A stretch of 64,000 nt of DNA, from assembly GCF_015547515.1 (NCBI RefSeq), contig NZ_JADMVE010000002.1:124001-188000 (forward strand). Reading direction: 5' to 3'. This DNA is from Eubacterium sp. 1001713B170207_170306_E7 (GTDB taxonomy: Bacteria; Bacillota; Clostridia; Eubacteriales; Eubacteriaceae). This document shows, piece after piece, positions 41,426-51,183 of this stretch. The position numbers and the translations under genes are program-made. The notes beneath the pieces are model-generated. The model was not told the origin of the DNA. It did not search any database and saw only the letters and a list, made by a program, of their open reading frames with translations. Numbering within the stretch: position 1 is the first letter of the stretch; every line of letters begins with the position of its first letter.

Positions 41426-42910
41426 ATGGAAATACAAAACATTACCAAGCTTCAGAACGGCTCGGATATCCGCGGGATTGCCATGGAAGGGGTCGAGGAC
41501 GAGCACATCACCCTGACGCAGGACATGGCCATGAAGATCGCCTATTCTTTCAGTAAATGGCTGAAGGCCAGAACCGGAAAGGACAGCCTGAGCGTGGCGG
41601 TAGGGCGGGACAGCCGCCTGACCGGCCCGAACCTGGCCCAGGCAGTCTGCCTGGGGCTGGTTTCGGACGGCGGCCATGTGTACGACTGCGGCATCGCCAC
41701 CACACCAGCCATGTTCATGACCACCCTGGACCCGGAGATGGACTGTGACGGCGCGGTCATGATCACGGCCAGCCACCTGCCCTTTAACCGCAACGGCATC
41801 AAGCTCTTTACCAGGGACGGCGGCCTGAACAAGGAAGACATCGCCGAGATTCTGGAGCAGGCAGAGACCATCGTCACGGAGTTCGCTGTTGGCGGCAGGC
41901 GTGAGGACTACGCCTTTATTCCGAAATACGCGGCCAATATCGTGCAGATCATCCGCGAGGCCACCAGGGAGGAAACACCCCTGTCGGGTGCACGCATCAT
42001 CGTGGACGCGGGCAACGGCGCAGGCGGCTTTTTCGCGGAGGGTGTGCTGGCGCCGCTGGGCGCGGACACCCGGGGCAGCCAGTTTCTGGAGCCGGACGGC
42101 CACTTCCCCAACCATATCCCCAATCCGGAGGATCCGGACGCCATCGACGCGATCCGGAAAGCTGTGGTCGACAACCAGGCCGACATGGGCATTATCTTTG
42201 ACACCGACGTGGACCGCTCTGCGGTCATCGACGAAAAGGGCGACGCCATCAACCGCAACGGCTTTATCGCGTTTATTGCCAGCATGCTGCTGGAACAATA
42301 TCCCGGCAGCACCATCGTGACCGACTCCGTGACCTCCACGGGCCTCACCGAGTACATCGAGGGCCTTGGCGGGCACCACCACCGCTTTAAGCGCGGCTAC
42401 AAGAATGTCATCAACGAGGCAGTCCGCCTGAACGAGCACGGCGTGGAAACCCACCTGGCCATGGAAACCAGCGGCCACGGGGCCATCCGGGAAAACTACT
42501 TCCTGGACGACGGCGCTTACCTGGTCACCATGGCGCTCATCAAGTTTGCCCAGCTGCACAAGGCAGGCAAGCCCTTATCGGTTTTCCTGAAAGACTTGAA
42601 GGAGCCCGCGGAGGCGAAGGAATACCGGTTCAAGATCGGGGCTGAGGACTTTAAGGCCTACGGCCAGGAAGTGCTGGACGGCTTCCGACAGTTTGCCGAG
42701 GACCAGCCTGGCTGGAGCATTGTGGAGCCCAACTTTGAGGGGATCCGCGTCAACTGCGGCCAGGACGCCGGCAATGGCTGGTGCCTGATGCGCATGTCTC
42801 TCCACGACCCCATTATCCCGCTGAACATCGAATCTGACGAGGTGGGCGGCTGTGAAAAGATCAAGGCCGCCATCGACACTTTCTTAAAAGACTACACAGA
42901 GCTGAAATAG
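41426..42910 (+). CDS. Phosphomannomutase/phosphoglucomutase family enzyme
   Basis: This is a 494-residue alpha-D-phosphohexomutase. The phosphoserine loop is TASHLPFNRNG, the Mg-binding loop is DTDVDRSAV, the sugar-binding loop is METSGHGA, and the C-terminal domain has ESDEVGG. It would interconvert hexose 1- and 6-phosphates for wall and exopolysaccharide precursors. GGAGGG precedes the ATG. A strong terminator follows, and then the tandem C copies of the 190-bp element. Mannose versus glucose preference cannot be told. Confidence 0.9.
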   Translation: MEIQNITKLQNGSDIRGIAMEGVEDEHITLTQDMAMKIAYSFSKWLKARTGKDSLSVAVGRDSRLTGPNLAQAVCLGLVSDGGHVYDCGIATTPAMFMTTLDPEMDCDGAVMITASHLPFNRNGIKLFTRDGGLNKEDIAEILEQAETIVTEFAVGGRREDYAFIPKYAANIVQIIREATREETPLSGARIIVDAGNGAGGFFAEGVLAPLGADTRGSQFLEPDGHFPNHIPNPEDPDAIDAIRKAVVDNQADMGIIFDTDVDRSAVIDEKGDAINRNGFIAFIASMLLEQYPGSTIVTDSVTSTGLTEYIEGLGGHHHRFKRGYKNVINEAVRLNEHGVETHLAMETSGHGAIRENYFLDDGAYLVTMALIKFAQLHKAGKPLSVFLKDLKEPAEAKEYRFKIGAEDFKAYGQEVLDGFRQFAEDQPGWSIVEPNFEGIRVNCGQDAGNGWCLMRMSLHDPIIPLNIESDEVGGCEKIKAAIDTFLKDYTELK

Positions 42911-42911
42911 T

Positions 42912-42946
42912 AAAAAGCCTGCCCGGTTATAGGGGCAGGCTTTTTT
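42912..42946 (+). terminator. Terminator of the phosphohexomutase gene (first copy)
   Basis: AAAAAGCCTGCCC/GGGGCAGGCTTTTTT hairpin. An almost identical hairpin stands at 43385, on the far side of two repeat elements. Confidence 0.92.
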
Positions 42947-42969
42947 ATGTCGGAAAAGTGGCACAGGGC

Positions 42970-43157
42970 GGGACTGCGCCTTTTATCCAGACAAGAAAAA
43001 GTGACCCGGCGCTATTGTTAACGGCCAGGAATCGAGCCGGTTTACCGGGACAGCCGGACATGAGTGAGAGAGGGGATAAACTTTAGTGAAGAAGATATAA
43101 GCGGATGGCAGTGCCCACAGGCCGACTTTTTCTTGCTTAGGTAAAAGGCTCCGTCCC
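42970..43157 (+). repeat. 190-bp intergenic element, copy C1
   Basis: A 188-bp copy, left end GGGACTGCGCCTTTTATCC, right end GTAAAAGGCTCCGTCCC. The inner part has diverged from A/B, but GACAGCCGGACA is kept. The end pentamers changed together (GAGAC to GGGAC and GTCTC to GTCCC), preserving pairing. Confidence 0.85.
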
Positions 43158-43177
43158 TCGGAAAAGTGGCACAGGGC

Positions 43178-43366
43178 GGGACTGCACCTTTTATCCAGAC
43201 AAGAAAAAATGACCCGGCGCTGTTGTTAACGGCCAGGAATCGAGCTGGTTTACGGGGACAGCCGGACATGAGTGAGAGAGGGGATAAACTTTAGTGAAGA
43301 AAATATAAGCGGATGGGCAGTGCCCGCAGGACGACTTTTTCTTGCTTAGGTAAAAGGCTCCGTCCC
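43178..43366 (+). repeat. 190-bp intergenic element, copy C2
   Basis: A 189-bp copy, 208 bp from C1 and almost identical to it, joined by the 20-bp TCGGAAAAGTGGCACAGGGC that also precedes C1. Confidence 0.85.
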
Positions 43367-43384
43367 TCGCGGGTTTTTAAAGTT

Positions 43385-43417
43385 TAAGCCTGCCCGGTTA
43401 TGGGGCAGGCTTTTTTA
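43385..43417. terminator. Terminator, second copy, shared with the subtilase gene
   Basis: AAGCCTGCCC/GGGGCAGGCTTTTTT, differing from the 42912 hairpin by one base in the loop. It lies 15 bp past the stop of the convergent protease gene. Confidence 0.9.
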
Positions 43418-43431
43418 GTGGATTAGACGGC

Positions 43432-46400
43432 TTAACGGGCGCGTTTTTTCTGGATCAGGGCGGCGGACAGGAGCAGGGCCAGCAGGATGGCGCACGCGGC
43501 TGCGGGGCCCTGACTGGATAGGATACCGGTGCCGGCGTTTGACGGAGCCGGCGCTTCAGGTGTCGGGCTGTCCGGGGCGGGGTTGTCTGTGGGAATGGGG
43601 TTTTCTCCGGCCTGGGGGATGGTTTCCACCGCGGTGGAGCGGAAGATCATCTCATTCTGTGTGGTCGGCGAGCTGCCGAGCACATAGAACTGCCCGTTGT
43701 AGGCTGTGCCGGCCAGCTCGAGTACCAGATCCCCGGCCATGCGCTTGGGGGCGGGGATAAAGCCTTGGGTGCCTGAAAAGCTCAGCTTCCAGGTGTCGTA
43801 AAGCTTTTGGTCGACCTTTCCCTGGGCGCCGGCCAGCAGGACACCGTCCTTGACTGTGCCGGCGGTGTACACGGGCTTATCGGTGCCGGCCGGCGGCATA
43901 ATATCCTGACGCAGAACCGTCGCGGCTCCGTTATTCAGGGCCTCGAGGGTCGTGTTGGTCACCATGTTCTGGGCGGTCTTATCCCAGGTAAAGCCACCGG
44001 TCAGGTAGACGGTGCCATCCTCGCTGTAGGCCGCTTTGCCAAAGGCACGTCCGCTTTCCAGGGTCCCGGTTTTTTTAAACTGTCCTTTATCGGGACGGAT
44101 GCTGTAGATGTTGCGGGTGAACAGCTTGTCAAAATCAATGCCGGCAGCGTCCACACTGGTACCGCCGATGGTTTCATTCACGCGCTGGATAAGGGCTTCG
44201 GGGCTCTGGGCCGCCGGGCTTCTGAGCGCGCTGACCGTGCTGGCCGGCAGGGTGTCGGTCAGGCTGCTGAAGTCCATGCCGCCCGCCAGCACAAGGGTGT
44301 CGCCGCTGCAGGCGATGACCGGGCTCAGCAGGGGATTGAGGGCGTCGTGCTCAAAGAGCTCCCAGCGGTTGGTTTCGGGCGTATAAAGGGCCAGACAGAA
44401 ATGGTTGTTGTCACTGCGCAGCGCTGTGGTCACCAGCTTGCCGTTCCAGGTGCAGGTTGAATCGGACAGGATAAAAGCGCCGCTGTTTTGGGTCGACAGC
44501 TTTTCCCAGGTTTTGGACTGGAGATCGTAACGCCAGACCAGGTTCTGCTGGGAATCACTCGTGACGCCCAGGTAGTACAGCTTTCCGTTCAGGGCGGTCA
44601 GGCTCTGGCCGGTCATGGTGTAAAAGTCATGCTGGTCTTTGACATCTGGCAGGGGCAGGCTGTTCTCGTAAAAGAGGCCGCTGTCAAACAGCTCAAAGAC
44701 CTGGTGGCCGGAGAGGCCCCCGGCAGCGTGCGCCTGTGTCACCGTCACGGCTTTCTCGCCGCCGGCAAAGCCCTGGGGCAGCCGGATGCGCAGCAACGTG
44801 TCGCGCCATTCGAGAATATCCTCCGCGGTGACCGGGGTGTTTTCAATGGTGACGGTGCCGGGCTGGCTGCCAAAAAAGTACCCGTCGATGACCAGCTCGT
44901 TTTCGGACTCACCCGGCAGGGCACGGTTGAGCACCGGGGCGGGGCTGGCGGTGTTCTTCAGGCTGGCATAGCCGCCGGAAACCGAGGTGCCGCTCAGGTT
45001 TGTGGAGGGCTCGGCGCTGCCGATGACCCGTGCGGCCCGTTTGGCAGCGGAATCCTCAGGGTAGCGGGCCGCCAGAAGGGCGACCTCACCGGTGACGGCC
45101 GGAGCGGCCATGGAGGTGCCGGAGCTGTCCGCGTAGGGCACGCTCTGGCTTCCGGCGCCGATGGCGTCCAGGTAAACAAGGGCGGGCAGGGTGACGGGGT
45201 TTTCCGGGCTGGCCATGTCAAGGACATTGACCTCAACCTGAATTGTAAAGTTTGCCCAGTCGGTGTTTTCAGGCAGAATAAAGGTGTTGTCGGTCCAGAG
45301 GCCGGCCATGTCCTGGGCCAGGGGCTGGTCGGGCTGCGCCGCGTTGTACAGGGGCACGAACTCGCCAGTGGTGCTCTGAACAGAGGCGCTGACAGCCAGG
45401 ATCACCGCGTCCGGCGAATGGCCTGCCGGAATATCGGTAAAGGCCGGGACGGACAGGTAAGCCGGCTTCTGGCCAAGGCCTGAAAGGTCCTCAGGCTCAC
45501 TTTTGATACCGGCCACGTCGAGGGTTTTATCGCCCACGGCCACGGTGGTGGTCCCCAGCCTGAGGCTGGACACCCCATCCCGGGCATAGCTGTCCCGCAC
45601 GACCTCGGTGGTCTGGTCCGGGTAGAGCGGCTCAAAGTGGAAGCTTGGGGTCTCCTGGACCTCAAAGCCGTTGTAGAGGGCGTTGTCGTCTGCCAGGCGG
45701 GTTTTATAGCGCGCCATGGACATGGGGTAGGTGGACAGAATGTTGACGCCCGGGGCGGCGATGTCGGTGCTTCGGGCCCCGTAGTTGCTGAAATAGGCCA
45801 TTTTGCCGCGGTTGTCCAGGGCATTGACGGCAATGACGTAGGGGTTGCTCTTAAGCCCCCAGACGGTGGTGCTGTTTTCATCGCAGTTGGTGGTCTCGTT
45901 GCCTGAGGCGAACACGCTCACCACGCCCAGCTCGCCCAGGGCCGTGATGGCCTCGTTGAGGGCGATGCCGCTGTACTGGCCGCCCCAGGAGTTATTGACC
46001 GCAGCCACCTTGACCCCGGCCCGGCAGGCGGACTGGATATAGCCAAAGCCCTTCAGGATACTGGCCGAGGAAAAAGCCCCGGCGTCGTTGCCGGATTTCA
46101 CGGCCATCAGCCGTGTTTTGGCCGACGCGCCGCTGGTACCGTGGCCGTTCCAGCCCGCGGCGATGATCCCGGCGCAGTGGGTGCCGTGGCTCATGTCGTC
46201 CATGGGGTCGGTCTCATCGTAGGGATCGCCCGCGGTGTTGGTGCCTGCGGCGTTGTAGCCGTAGGTTCCGCCGCCGATGTCCATGCCCGCCGGCCTTGTC
46301 CACATGCTGGCGGCCAGATCGGGATGGGTATAGTCGATTCCGGTGTCCAGCACCGCGACGACGGTTTCTGCGCCGCTGGCTTCCGGGGTCTCATTCCAGC

Positions 46401-46878
46401 CCTCAATGCCCATATCCATGCCCGCGGCGCCGCCCAGGGTACCGGTGTTTTTATAAGCCCACTGGTAGGGGGTCATATCCAGGTACTCCTCGATGGCCGT
46501 GGCCGCCGGAGCTTCGGACACGCTGAACGAATAGTTTGGCTCGGCGTAGAGCACCGTGCCGCTGCTTTCCAGCGCGTCGATCAGCGCGTTGGTGGAAAGC
46601 GTTTCGGACCGCACCAGGGCAATGGCGGCGCCTGCCGCTGAGGCCTGGTAATCTCTGCTGTCAGCGTTTTCAGCTTTGGGCGTGGTATTCAGGTCCATGA
46701 GCAGGTCCATATCCGAGAGCAGCGGCGACGCCATATCGCGGCGCAGGCTTTCCGGCTTCAGGCAGACAATGGCCTCTCCCTCGGCATAGTCTGCCGGGGC
46801 CTGTCCCTGGGCGCTGACGGGCGGCATGGCGCCCAAAAGCAGCAGGGCTGTGAGTAAGCAGGATATCAGTTTTTTCAT
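43432..46878 (-). CDS. Secreted subtilisin-like serine protease with IPT and Kelch-like regions
   Basis: This is an 1148-residue exported S8 protease. The signal peptide ends PVSA (~23), with an inhibitor-like propeptide (~28-120). The catalytic triad is Asp178 (VAVLDTGIDYTHPD), His231 (HGTHCAGIIAA) and Ser ~590 (GTSMAAPAVTG), with a large insert between His and Ser. An IPT/TIG-like Ig domain follows (~640-720), then Kelch-type repeats (~730-1080). The end has SNAGTG, a hydrophobic helix and KKRAR, which looks like an unusual sortase-type or membrane anchor. The ATG at 46878 has AAGGAG upstream, and the frame from 46941 does not. It probably degrades extracellular proteins at the cell surface. 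Confidence 0.88.
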   Translation of the reverse strand: MKKLISCLLTALLLLGAMPPVSAQGQAPADYAEGEAIVCLKPESLRRDMASPLLSDMDLLMDLNTTPKAENADSRDYQASAAGAAIALVRSETLSTNALIDALESSGTVLYAEPNYSFSVSEAPAATAIEEYLDMTPYQWAYKNTGTLGGAAGMDMGIEGWNETPEASGAETVVAVLDTGIDYTHPDLAASMWTRPAGMDIGGGTYGYNAAGTNTAGDPYDETDPMDDMSHGTHCAGIIAAGWNGHGTSGASAKTRLMAVKSGNDAGAFSSASILKGFGYIQSACRAGVKVAAVNNSWGGQYSGIALNEAITALGELGVVSVFASGNETTNCDENSTTVWGLKSNPYVIAVNALDNRGKMAYFSNYGARSTDIAAPGVNILSTYPMSMARYKTRLADDNALYNGFEVQETPSFHFEPLYPDQTTEVVRDSYARDGVSSLRLGTTTVAVGDKTLDVAGIKSEPEDLSGLGQKPAYLSVPAFTDIPAGHSPDAVILAVSASVQSTTGEFVPLYNAAQPDQPLAQDMAGLWTDNTFILPENTDWANFTIQVEVNVLDMASPENPVTLPALVYLDAIGAGSQSVPYADSSGTSMAAPAVTGEVALLAARYPEDSAAKRAARVIGSAEPSTNLSGTSVSGGYASLKNTASPAPVLNRALPGESENELVIDGYFFGSQPGTVTIENTPVTAEDILEWRDTLLRIRLPQGFAGGEKAVTVTQAHAAGGLSGHQVFELFDSGLFYENSLPLPDVKDQHDFYTMTGQSLTALNGKLYYLGVTSDSQQNLVWRYDLQSKTWEKLSTQNSGAFILSDSTCTWNGKLVTTALRSDNNHFCLALYTPETNRWELFEHDALNPLLSPVIACSGDTLVLAGGMDFSSLTDTLPASTVSALRSPAAQSPEALIQRVNETIGGTSVDAAGIDFDKLFTRNIYSIRPDKGQFKKTGTLESGRAFGKAAYSEDGTVYLTGGFTWDKTAQNMVTNTTLEALNNGAATVLRQDIMPPAGTDKPVYTAGTVKDGVLLAGAQGKVDQKLYDTWKLSFSGTQGFIPAPKRMAGDLVLELAGTAYNGQFYVLGSSPTTQNEMIFRSTAVETIPQAGENPIPTDNPAPDSPTPEAPAPSNAGTGILSSQGPAAACAILLALLLSAALIQKKRAR

Positions 46879-46951
46879 TTTCGTCTCCTTGTATCCATCA
46901 GAAATTTTAATCATTATATCATGCCGTAATATTTTTTTCAATTATAATATA

Positions 46952-46986
46952 AAAAAAGCAGGAGGTGAAAATTCGCTCCTGCTTTT
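46952..46986 (-). terminator. Terminator of the c-di-GMP gene pair
   Basis: On the minus strand AAAAGCAGGAG..CTCCTGCTTTTTTT, 10 bp past the stop at 46997. Confidence 0.85.
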
Positions 46987-46996
46987 ATTAGTGTGT

Positions 46997-48901
46997 TTAC
47001 TGATACAGTTGACAGCGGTTTTTTCCCTTTGCCTTGGCCTCATAGAGGGCCACGTCGGCGTTTTTATAGAGGGTGTAGAAATCCTGTCCGGCTTCGGGGC
47101 ACAGGGCCACGCCGATGCTGGCGGAAACCGGCACGGTTTTGTCGCCGTCCTGGTGCTGAAACCGGAGGGCAGACACCAGCGCCTCGGCCTTTTTCCGGAC
47201 CATGCTGCCCGTGGCGGCCGGAATAAAGACCAGGAACTCGTCGCCGCCGATGCGCCCGACCACGTCGCCGGGGCGGAACTGGGCTTTCAGGGCCTCGGCG
47301 AAGCGGGAGATCACCACGTCGCCGATGGCGTGGCCAAAGGTATCGTTGACCTGCTTGAAGTCGTCAATATCCACAATGAAGAGGGCACCGGCGGCGTCCG
47401 GGTGCCCGGTCAGCCACTGGCTGACCTGCTCCTGGGCCGCGACCTTATTATAGAGGCCGGTGAGGGCGTCGCGCTTCATCTTGTCGGACATGTATTTTTC
47501 GTGCTGCTTTTCGTCGTCGATGTTCTGCCGGTACACAAACATGCGCACAGACTGGTCTTCCTCCCAAAGGAAAATCTGGGCGGTGATGCGCATCCAGTAA
47601 TAGCTTTTTCCGCCGTCCTTGGTGATCATGAGCTCATAACGCAGCTTTTCGAGGCCGTCATGGTAGGCTCTCAGCACCTGCTCGGGCCCGAAGGTGGACA
47701 GGTAGCCCTCGCGGTATTCGGCCTTGATCTGCTTTTCGGCAATGATGGTGAGGGCTGTGGCGTAGGAGGCGGTATCCCTCGGGACGCCCAGGCTCTCAAA
47801 GTAATCCTGGGTGGCGTCGCTGGCGGCGCGGTCATGGGTGATGTCGATCTCGTAGATGTTTTCGTAGATTTTCTGGGTTTCCTCTTTAAAGATGGCGGTG
47901 TGCTTCTTTTCCCGCTCCAGGGTCAGGCTGACGATCCGGGCGTTGTAGCGGCGGATGATGCGGGTGGTGAGGAGGAGCACCAGGCCGATGACCAGCAGCA
48001 CCACCAGCATGCCGACCACCAGCTGGAGACGCATCTGGGACCGGAGCGGGGTGATGTTATTGTCGATGATGAGGGTCCAGTTCATGTTGGGAATGTAGCG
48101 GGAGACAATGTATCCCTCCCGCGTGGGCGAATTGTACCAGAAATTCCGTTCGCTCTGGCTGTCCAGGGCGAGGTCGTCCCGCAGGCCGCCGTAGCCGTCC
48201 TGGGAAAACAGGTTGACGGCCTCGTAGCCGGTCTGGTCGGTCGAGAGCTGGATGGTGCCGGCGGAATCGACCAGAAAGGCCTTGACGGCGTAGTCGTTCT
48301 CGTATTCTCCAAAGATTGCCTGTAAATAGTTGACCTTGAAGCCAACGCCCACCACGCCCATGACCTGGCCGTCCGCGTCCTTGATCTTGCCGTTGATAAA
48401 CACCGTGACCTCGTTCTGGGCGGCCTCGTCGTTATCGACGTTGGGGGAGCAGTCGTCCGGTCCGTTTAAAAAGCTGTAGTACCAGACGTTTTCCGGATTG
48501 TCCGGGGCCAGGGTCCGGTCGACGCCGTCGAAGTGGTAGTAATGGTTGGTCTTGGTTGAGACCAGAAAGACCGAGTCGTACTGGTAGGTCTGCTGGTAGG
48601 CGCTCAGGTAGTCGCGCATGGTCTGCACAAAGGCATCGTCGCCGGTCTTTTCGGTTTCCTGAGCCAGAAAGTCCTTGAGCAGGCTGTCGTTGGCCATGGT
48701 CAGGGAGATATTGATGGGCTTGGCGAAAATCGAGTCGATGTTGTGGTAGATGCCCTCAGAGGTCAGCGATGAGATCTGCTCCACGTCTTTTTTGAAAATG
48801 CCGTTGTTGGAGCGGTAGCTCACAACCGCGACGGCGATAAAGCCCAGGATGATGATGACGCAGATAAAGCAGTTTGTTTTGAGTAAGGTATCTTTTTTCA
48901 T
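46997..48901 (-). CDS. Cache-PAS-GGDEF diguanylate cyclase
   Basis: This is a 634-residue membrane enzyme. A helix at ~10-29 and another at ~290-312 flank a dCache-type extracytoplasmic sensor (GEYENDYAVKAFLVDSAGTI, PNMNWTLIIDNNI). A PAS-like domain follows (~345-460), then GGDEF (~470-634) with an intact site GRIGGDEFLVF and an inhibitory I-site RPGD five residues before it. It should make c-di-GMP from GTP in response to an external ligand, with product inhibition. It lies 32 bp behind the PAS-GGDEF gene at 48934 and is probably cotranscribed. Confidence 0.92.
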   Translation of the reverse strand: MKKDTLLKTNCFICVIIILGFIAVAVVSYRSNNGIFKKDVEQISSLTSEGIYHNIDSIFAKPINISLTMANDSLLKDFLAQETEKTGDDAFVQTMRDYLSAYQQTYQYDSVFLVSTKTNHYYHFDGVDRTLAPDNPENVWYYSFLNGPDDCSPNVDNDEAAQNEVTVFINGKIKDADGQVMGVVGVGFKVNYLQAIFGEYENDYAVKAFLVDSAGTIQLSTDQTGYEAVNLFSQDGYGGLRDDLALDSQSERNFWYNSPTREGYIVSRYIPNMNWTLIIDNNITPLRSQMRLQLVVGMLVVLLVIGLVLLLTTRIIRRYNARIVSLTLEREKKHTAIFKEETQKIYENIYEIDITHDRAASDATQDYFESLGVPRDTASYATALTIIAEKQIKAEYREGYLSTFGPEQVLRAYHDGLEKLRYELMITKDGGKSYYWMRITAQIFLWEEDQSVRMFVYRQNIDDEKQHEKYMSDKMKRDALTGLYNKVAAQEQVSQWLTGHPDAAGALFIVDIDDFKQVNDTFGHAIGDVVISRFAEALKAQFRPGDVVGRIGGDEFLVFIPAATGSMVRKKAEALVSALRFQHQDGDKTVPVSASIGVALCPEAGQDFYTLYKNADVALYEAKAKGKNRCQLYQ

Positions 48902-48933
48902 AGTATAGCTCTTTTCTGAAAATCGGATGCTGT

Positions 48934-50949
48934 CTAGGTGCAGAACACCATGCCGTCCCGTCCCCGGTGTTTGGCCTCGTACAGAGCGCTGTCGGCCTTT
49001 TCGTATAAGGTCTGAAAGCTTTGGCCGTGAACGGGGAAAAAGGCGACGCCCATGCTCACGGTGAGCTCAAGCCCGGGCCCGTGCAGGCCGCGGATGCGTT
49101 CTCTGAAAATATTCAGGCGTTCCTGGATGATGGCAGGGTCTGAAAGCCCCCGCATAAAGATCATGAATTCGTCCCCGCCCAGGCGGCCGGAAAAGTCGTT
49201 GCTGCGCAGGGTCTCGGACAGGGCCTGTGCTACCTGCTGCAGCACCGTATCCCCGAAGCGGTGGCCGCAGGTGTCGTTGAGCTCCTTGAAGTGGTCGATG
49301 TCGAGAATGATGAGGGCGTGGCTGGCGGCCGTGCCGCGCCGCAGCACCCGGCTCAGGCGTTTGATCATGGCCGCCCGGTTGTAAAGCCCGGTGAGCGGAT
49401 CGGTCTGGGAGAGCTTGCGCAGCTCCAGGGCCCGCCGCTTGGCGCTGTCAATGTCCTGGATCAGGGCGAAGAGGCGGATGGTGCCCTCAAAGGGATCGAC
49501 GATCAGCTGTACCTCGGCCTTTCCCCAGAAATAACCGTCGCCCGAGGGCTTAAAGCGCCGGTGCTCCAGGCTCAGCTCATTGGTGCCCTGGCGGTGCTGC
49601 TCCAGCAGCCGTGTCCGGTTAAAAAAACGCAGGTACTTTTTACGGTCCTCGGGAATGATGAAGTGCTCGGCAGTAAACCGTGTGAGGGCCTCCAGGCTTT
49701 TATGGCAGTCGGGCGGAATGCTGTCCCGGGTCTGGCCCTCAAAGGTTTCCAGCACGTCGGCGGTCAGGTTAAACTCGTAGTAGGCGATGCTGTCCTGGCG
49801 CATGCGCTGGTATTTTTTAGCCCAGCGCTCATAGGCCACCTCCCGCTCCCGCAGCTCGGTGCTGTCGTAAAAGGAGATGATGGCCGTGATGGGCTCGCCG
49901 GAGCTGCCGTAAACCAGAGAGTAGTCGGCGTTGAACCAGGTGTAGCCCTCTTTGCCCGGAATACGCATCCTGACAGAGGTGCTGCCCTTGGGCTGGCCGT
50001 CTAACATGCGTTTATAAAACTGGCGGTAGTCCTCCACGCTTTCACGCGCCAGCAGGCCGCTGCGGATGACGCTTTCCGGCACATCCCGGGTCACCGGGGT
50101 CTGCCCCAGCACCGCGGCAGCCTCCGGGTTCTTGATCATGGTCCGGGTTCTCAGGTCATAGCGGCCGATGTATTTATCCGCCAGGCTCAGGGCGATGCGG
50201 TTTTCTTCCTCGCTGATGCGCAGGGCCTCCTCGGCGGCCTTGCGGTCCGTGATGTCAAAAACCGCGCCGAACAGGGTGTTGTCCTCGGGGTTGTACTGGC
50301 AGCGCACCAGCACCCAGATGCTGCGGTTTTCCACGGTGCGGCCGCGGTTTTCGAGCTCGAAGTCGTAATTGCCCAGGGCGATGTGGGTGGTGATCTCCTG
50401 ATGAACCCGCCCGAAGTCCCGGGGCTCGATGATGCGTTCACAGCTGACCAGCCCGGCGGCCTGGGCGCTCTCGCGGGTGTAGCCGTAGGTTTTGTAAAAA
50501 AAGGCGTTGGCGTAGAGCAGAGTGAGGGACGCGTCCACCAGAATTTTGAACACGCCGCAGGGAACCTTGTCGGCGTAGCTCATGGTGTCCTGCTTCAGGT
50601 AGCGTATGTCTATGAAATGGCACAGGCAGGCCGAATCCCCGGCCAGCTGGCAGGAAGCGCGGACCCAGAAGGGCGCGCCGCCCAGGGGTGTGAGCCGGAG
50701 CGCCGTGTTGCGGGTTTGACCCGGGGCCAGCGCGGACAGCAGCGCCTGAAAGCCGGAAAGGTCCTCCGGAGCGATGCAGGGCTGAAAGCTGCCGGGCAGG
50801 GCGGAAAGCCCCAGCGCCGCCAGAAGGCTGGGGTTCAGGTAGCGGGGCGTGAGGGACCCGTCCGGATAAAAGCAGGCGATGCCATCGGAGAGGCACTCAG
50901 GTGTGCCGGCAGACGGATTGCTTTGAAAATGGGGGGAATGGGCAGCCAT
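48934..50949 (-). CDS. Multi-PAS diguanylate cyclase
   Basis: This 671-residue soluble protein has no membrane helix. Several PAS-like domains fill residues ~20-490: one with YADKVPCGVFKILVDASLTLLYANAFFYKTYGYT, then RTMIKNPEAAAVLG, and a last one with ETFEGQTRDSIPPD. A C-terminal GGDEF domain (~505-671) has the intact GRLGGDEFMIF and I-site RSND. It should synthesise c-di-GMP in response to cytoplasmic redox, oxygen or small-molecule cues. The ATG at 50949 has AAAGGAG upstream, while the frame from 51012 lacks one. First gene of a two-gene unit with 46997. Confidence 0.91.
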   Translation of the reverse strand: MAAHSPHFQSNPSAGTPECLSDGIACFYPDGSLTPRYLNPSLLAALGLSALPGSFQPCIAPEDLSGFQALLSALAPGQTRNTALRLTPLGGAPFWVRASCQLAGDSACLCHFIDIRYLKQDTMSYADKVPCGVFKILVDASLTLLYANAFFYKTYGYTRESAQAAGLVSCERIIEPRDFGRVHQEITTHIALGNYDFELENRGRTVENRSIWVLVRCQYNPEDNTLFGAVFDITDRKAAEEALRISEEENRIALSLADKYIGRYDLRTRTMIKNPEAAAVLGQTPVTRDVPESVIRSGLLARESVEDYRQFYKRMLDGQPKGSTSVRMRIPGKEGYTWFNADYSLVYGSSGEPITAIISFYDSTELREREVAYERWAKKYQRMRQDSIAYYEFNLTADVLETFEGQTRDSIPPDCHKSLEALTRFTAEHFIIPEDRKKYLRFFNRTRLLEQHRQGTNELSLEHRRFKPSGDGYFWGKAEVQLIVDPFEGTIRLFALIQDIDSAKRRALELRKLSQTDPLTGLYNRAAMIKRLSRVLRRGTAASHALIILDIDHFKELNDTCGHRFGDTVLQQVAQALSETLRSNDFSGRLGGDEFMIFMRGLSDPAIIQERLNIFRERIRGLHGPGLELTVSMGVAFFPVHGQSFQTLYEKADSALYEAKHRGRDGMVFCT

Positions 50950-51133
50950 GCGTGCATCTCCTTTACTGAATAAGATTAGCTCTATTTTATCATGAATCTG
51001 TTTGGGATACAATGCGCGGGGCAGCCGCTGAAAAGTAATATTCCGACAGAATCCGTAAAAAAGATCAATCTGCGGTGGATTGGCCTGATCTTTGCGAATA
51101 ACGATATATAAGGAAGGGAACCCTGCCCAACCA

Positions 51134-51177
51134 CAAAACGATCCCCGGACCGGCGGGCCTGGGAATCGTTTTTTTGC
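51134..51177 (-). terminator. Terminator of the three-gene c-di-GMP operon
   Basis: AAACGAT.CCC/GGG.ATCGTTTTTTT hairpin just past the stop at 51184, with T-runs on both strands. Confidence 0.8.
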
Positions 51178-51183
51178 GGAAAA

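Noticed and set aside
44488-45483. 331-codon plus-strand frame inside the subtilase gene
   Set aside because: Shadow of the protease and Gly/Ala-rich noise. The protease catalytic triad lies on the other strand.
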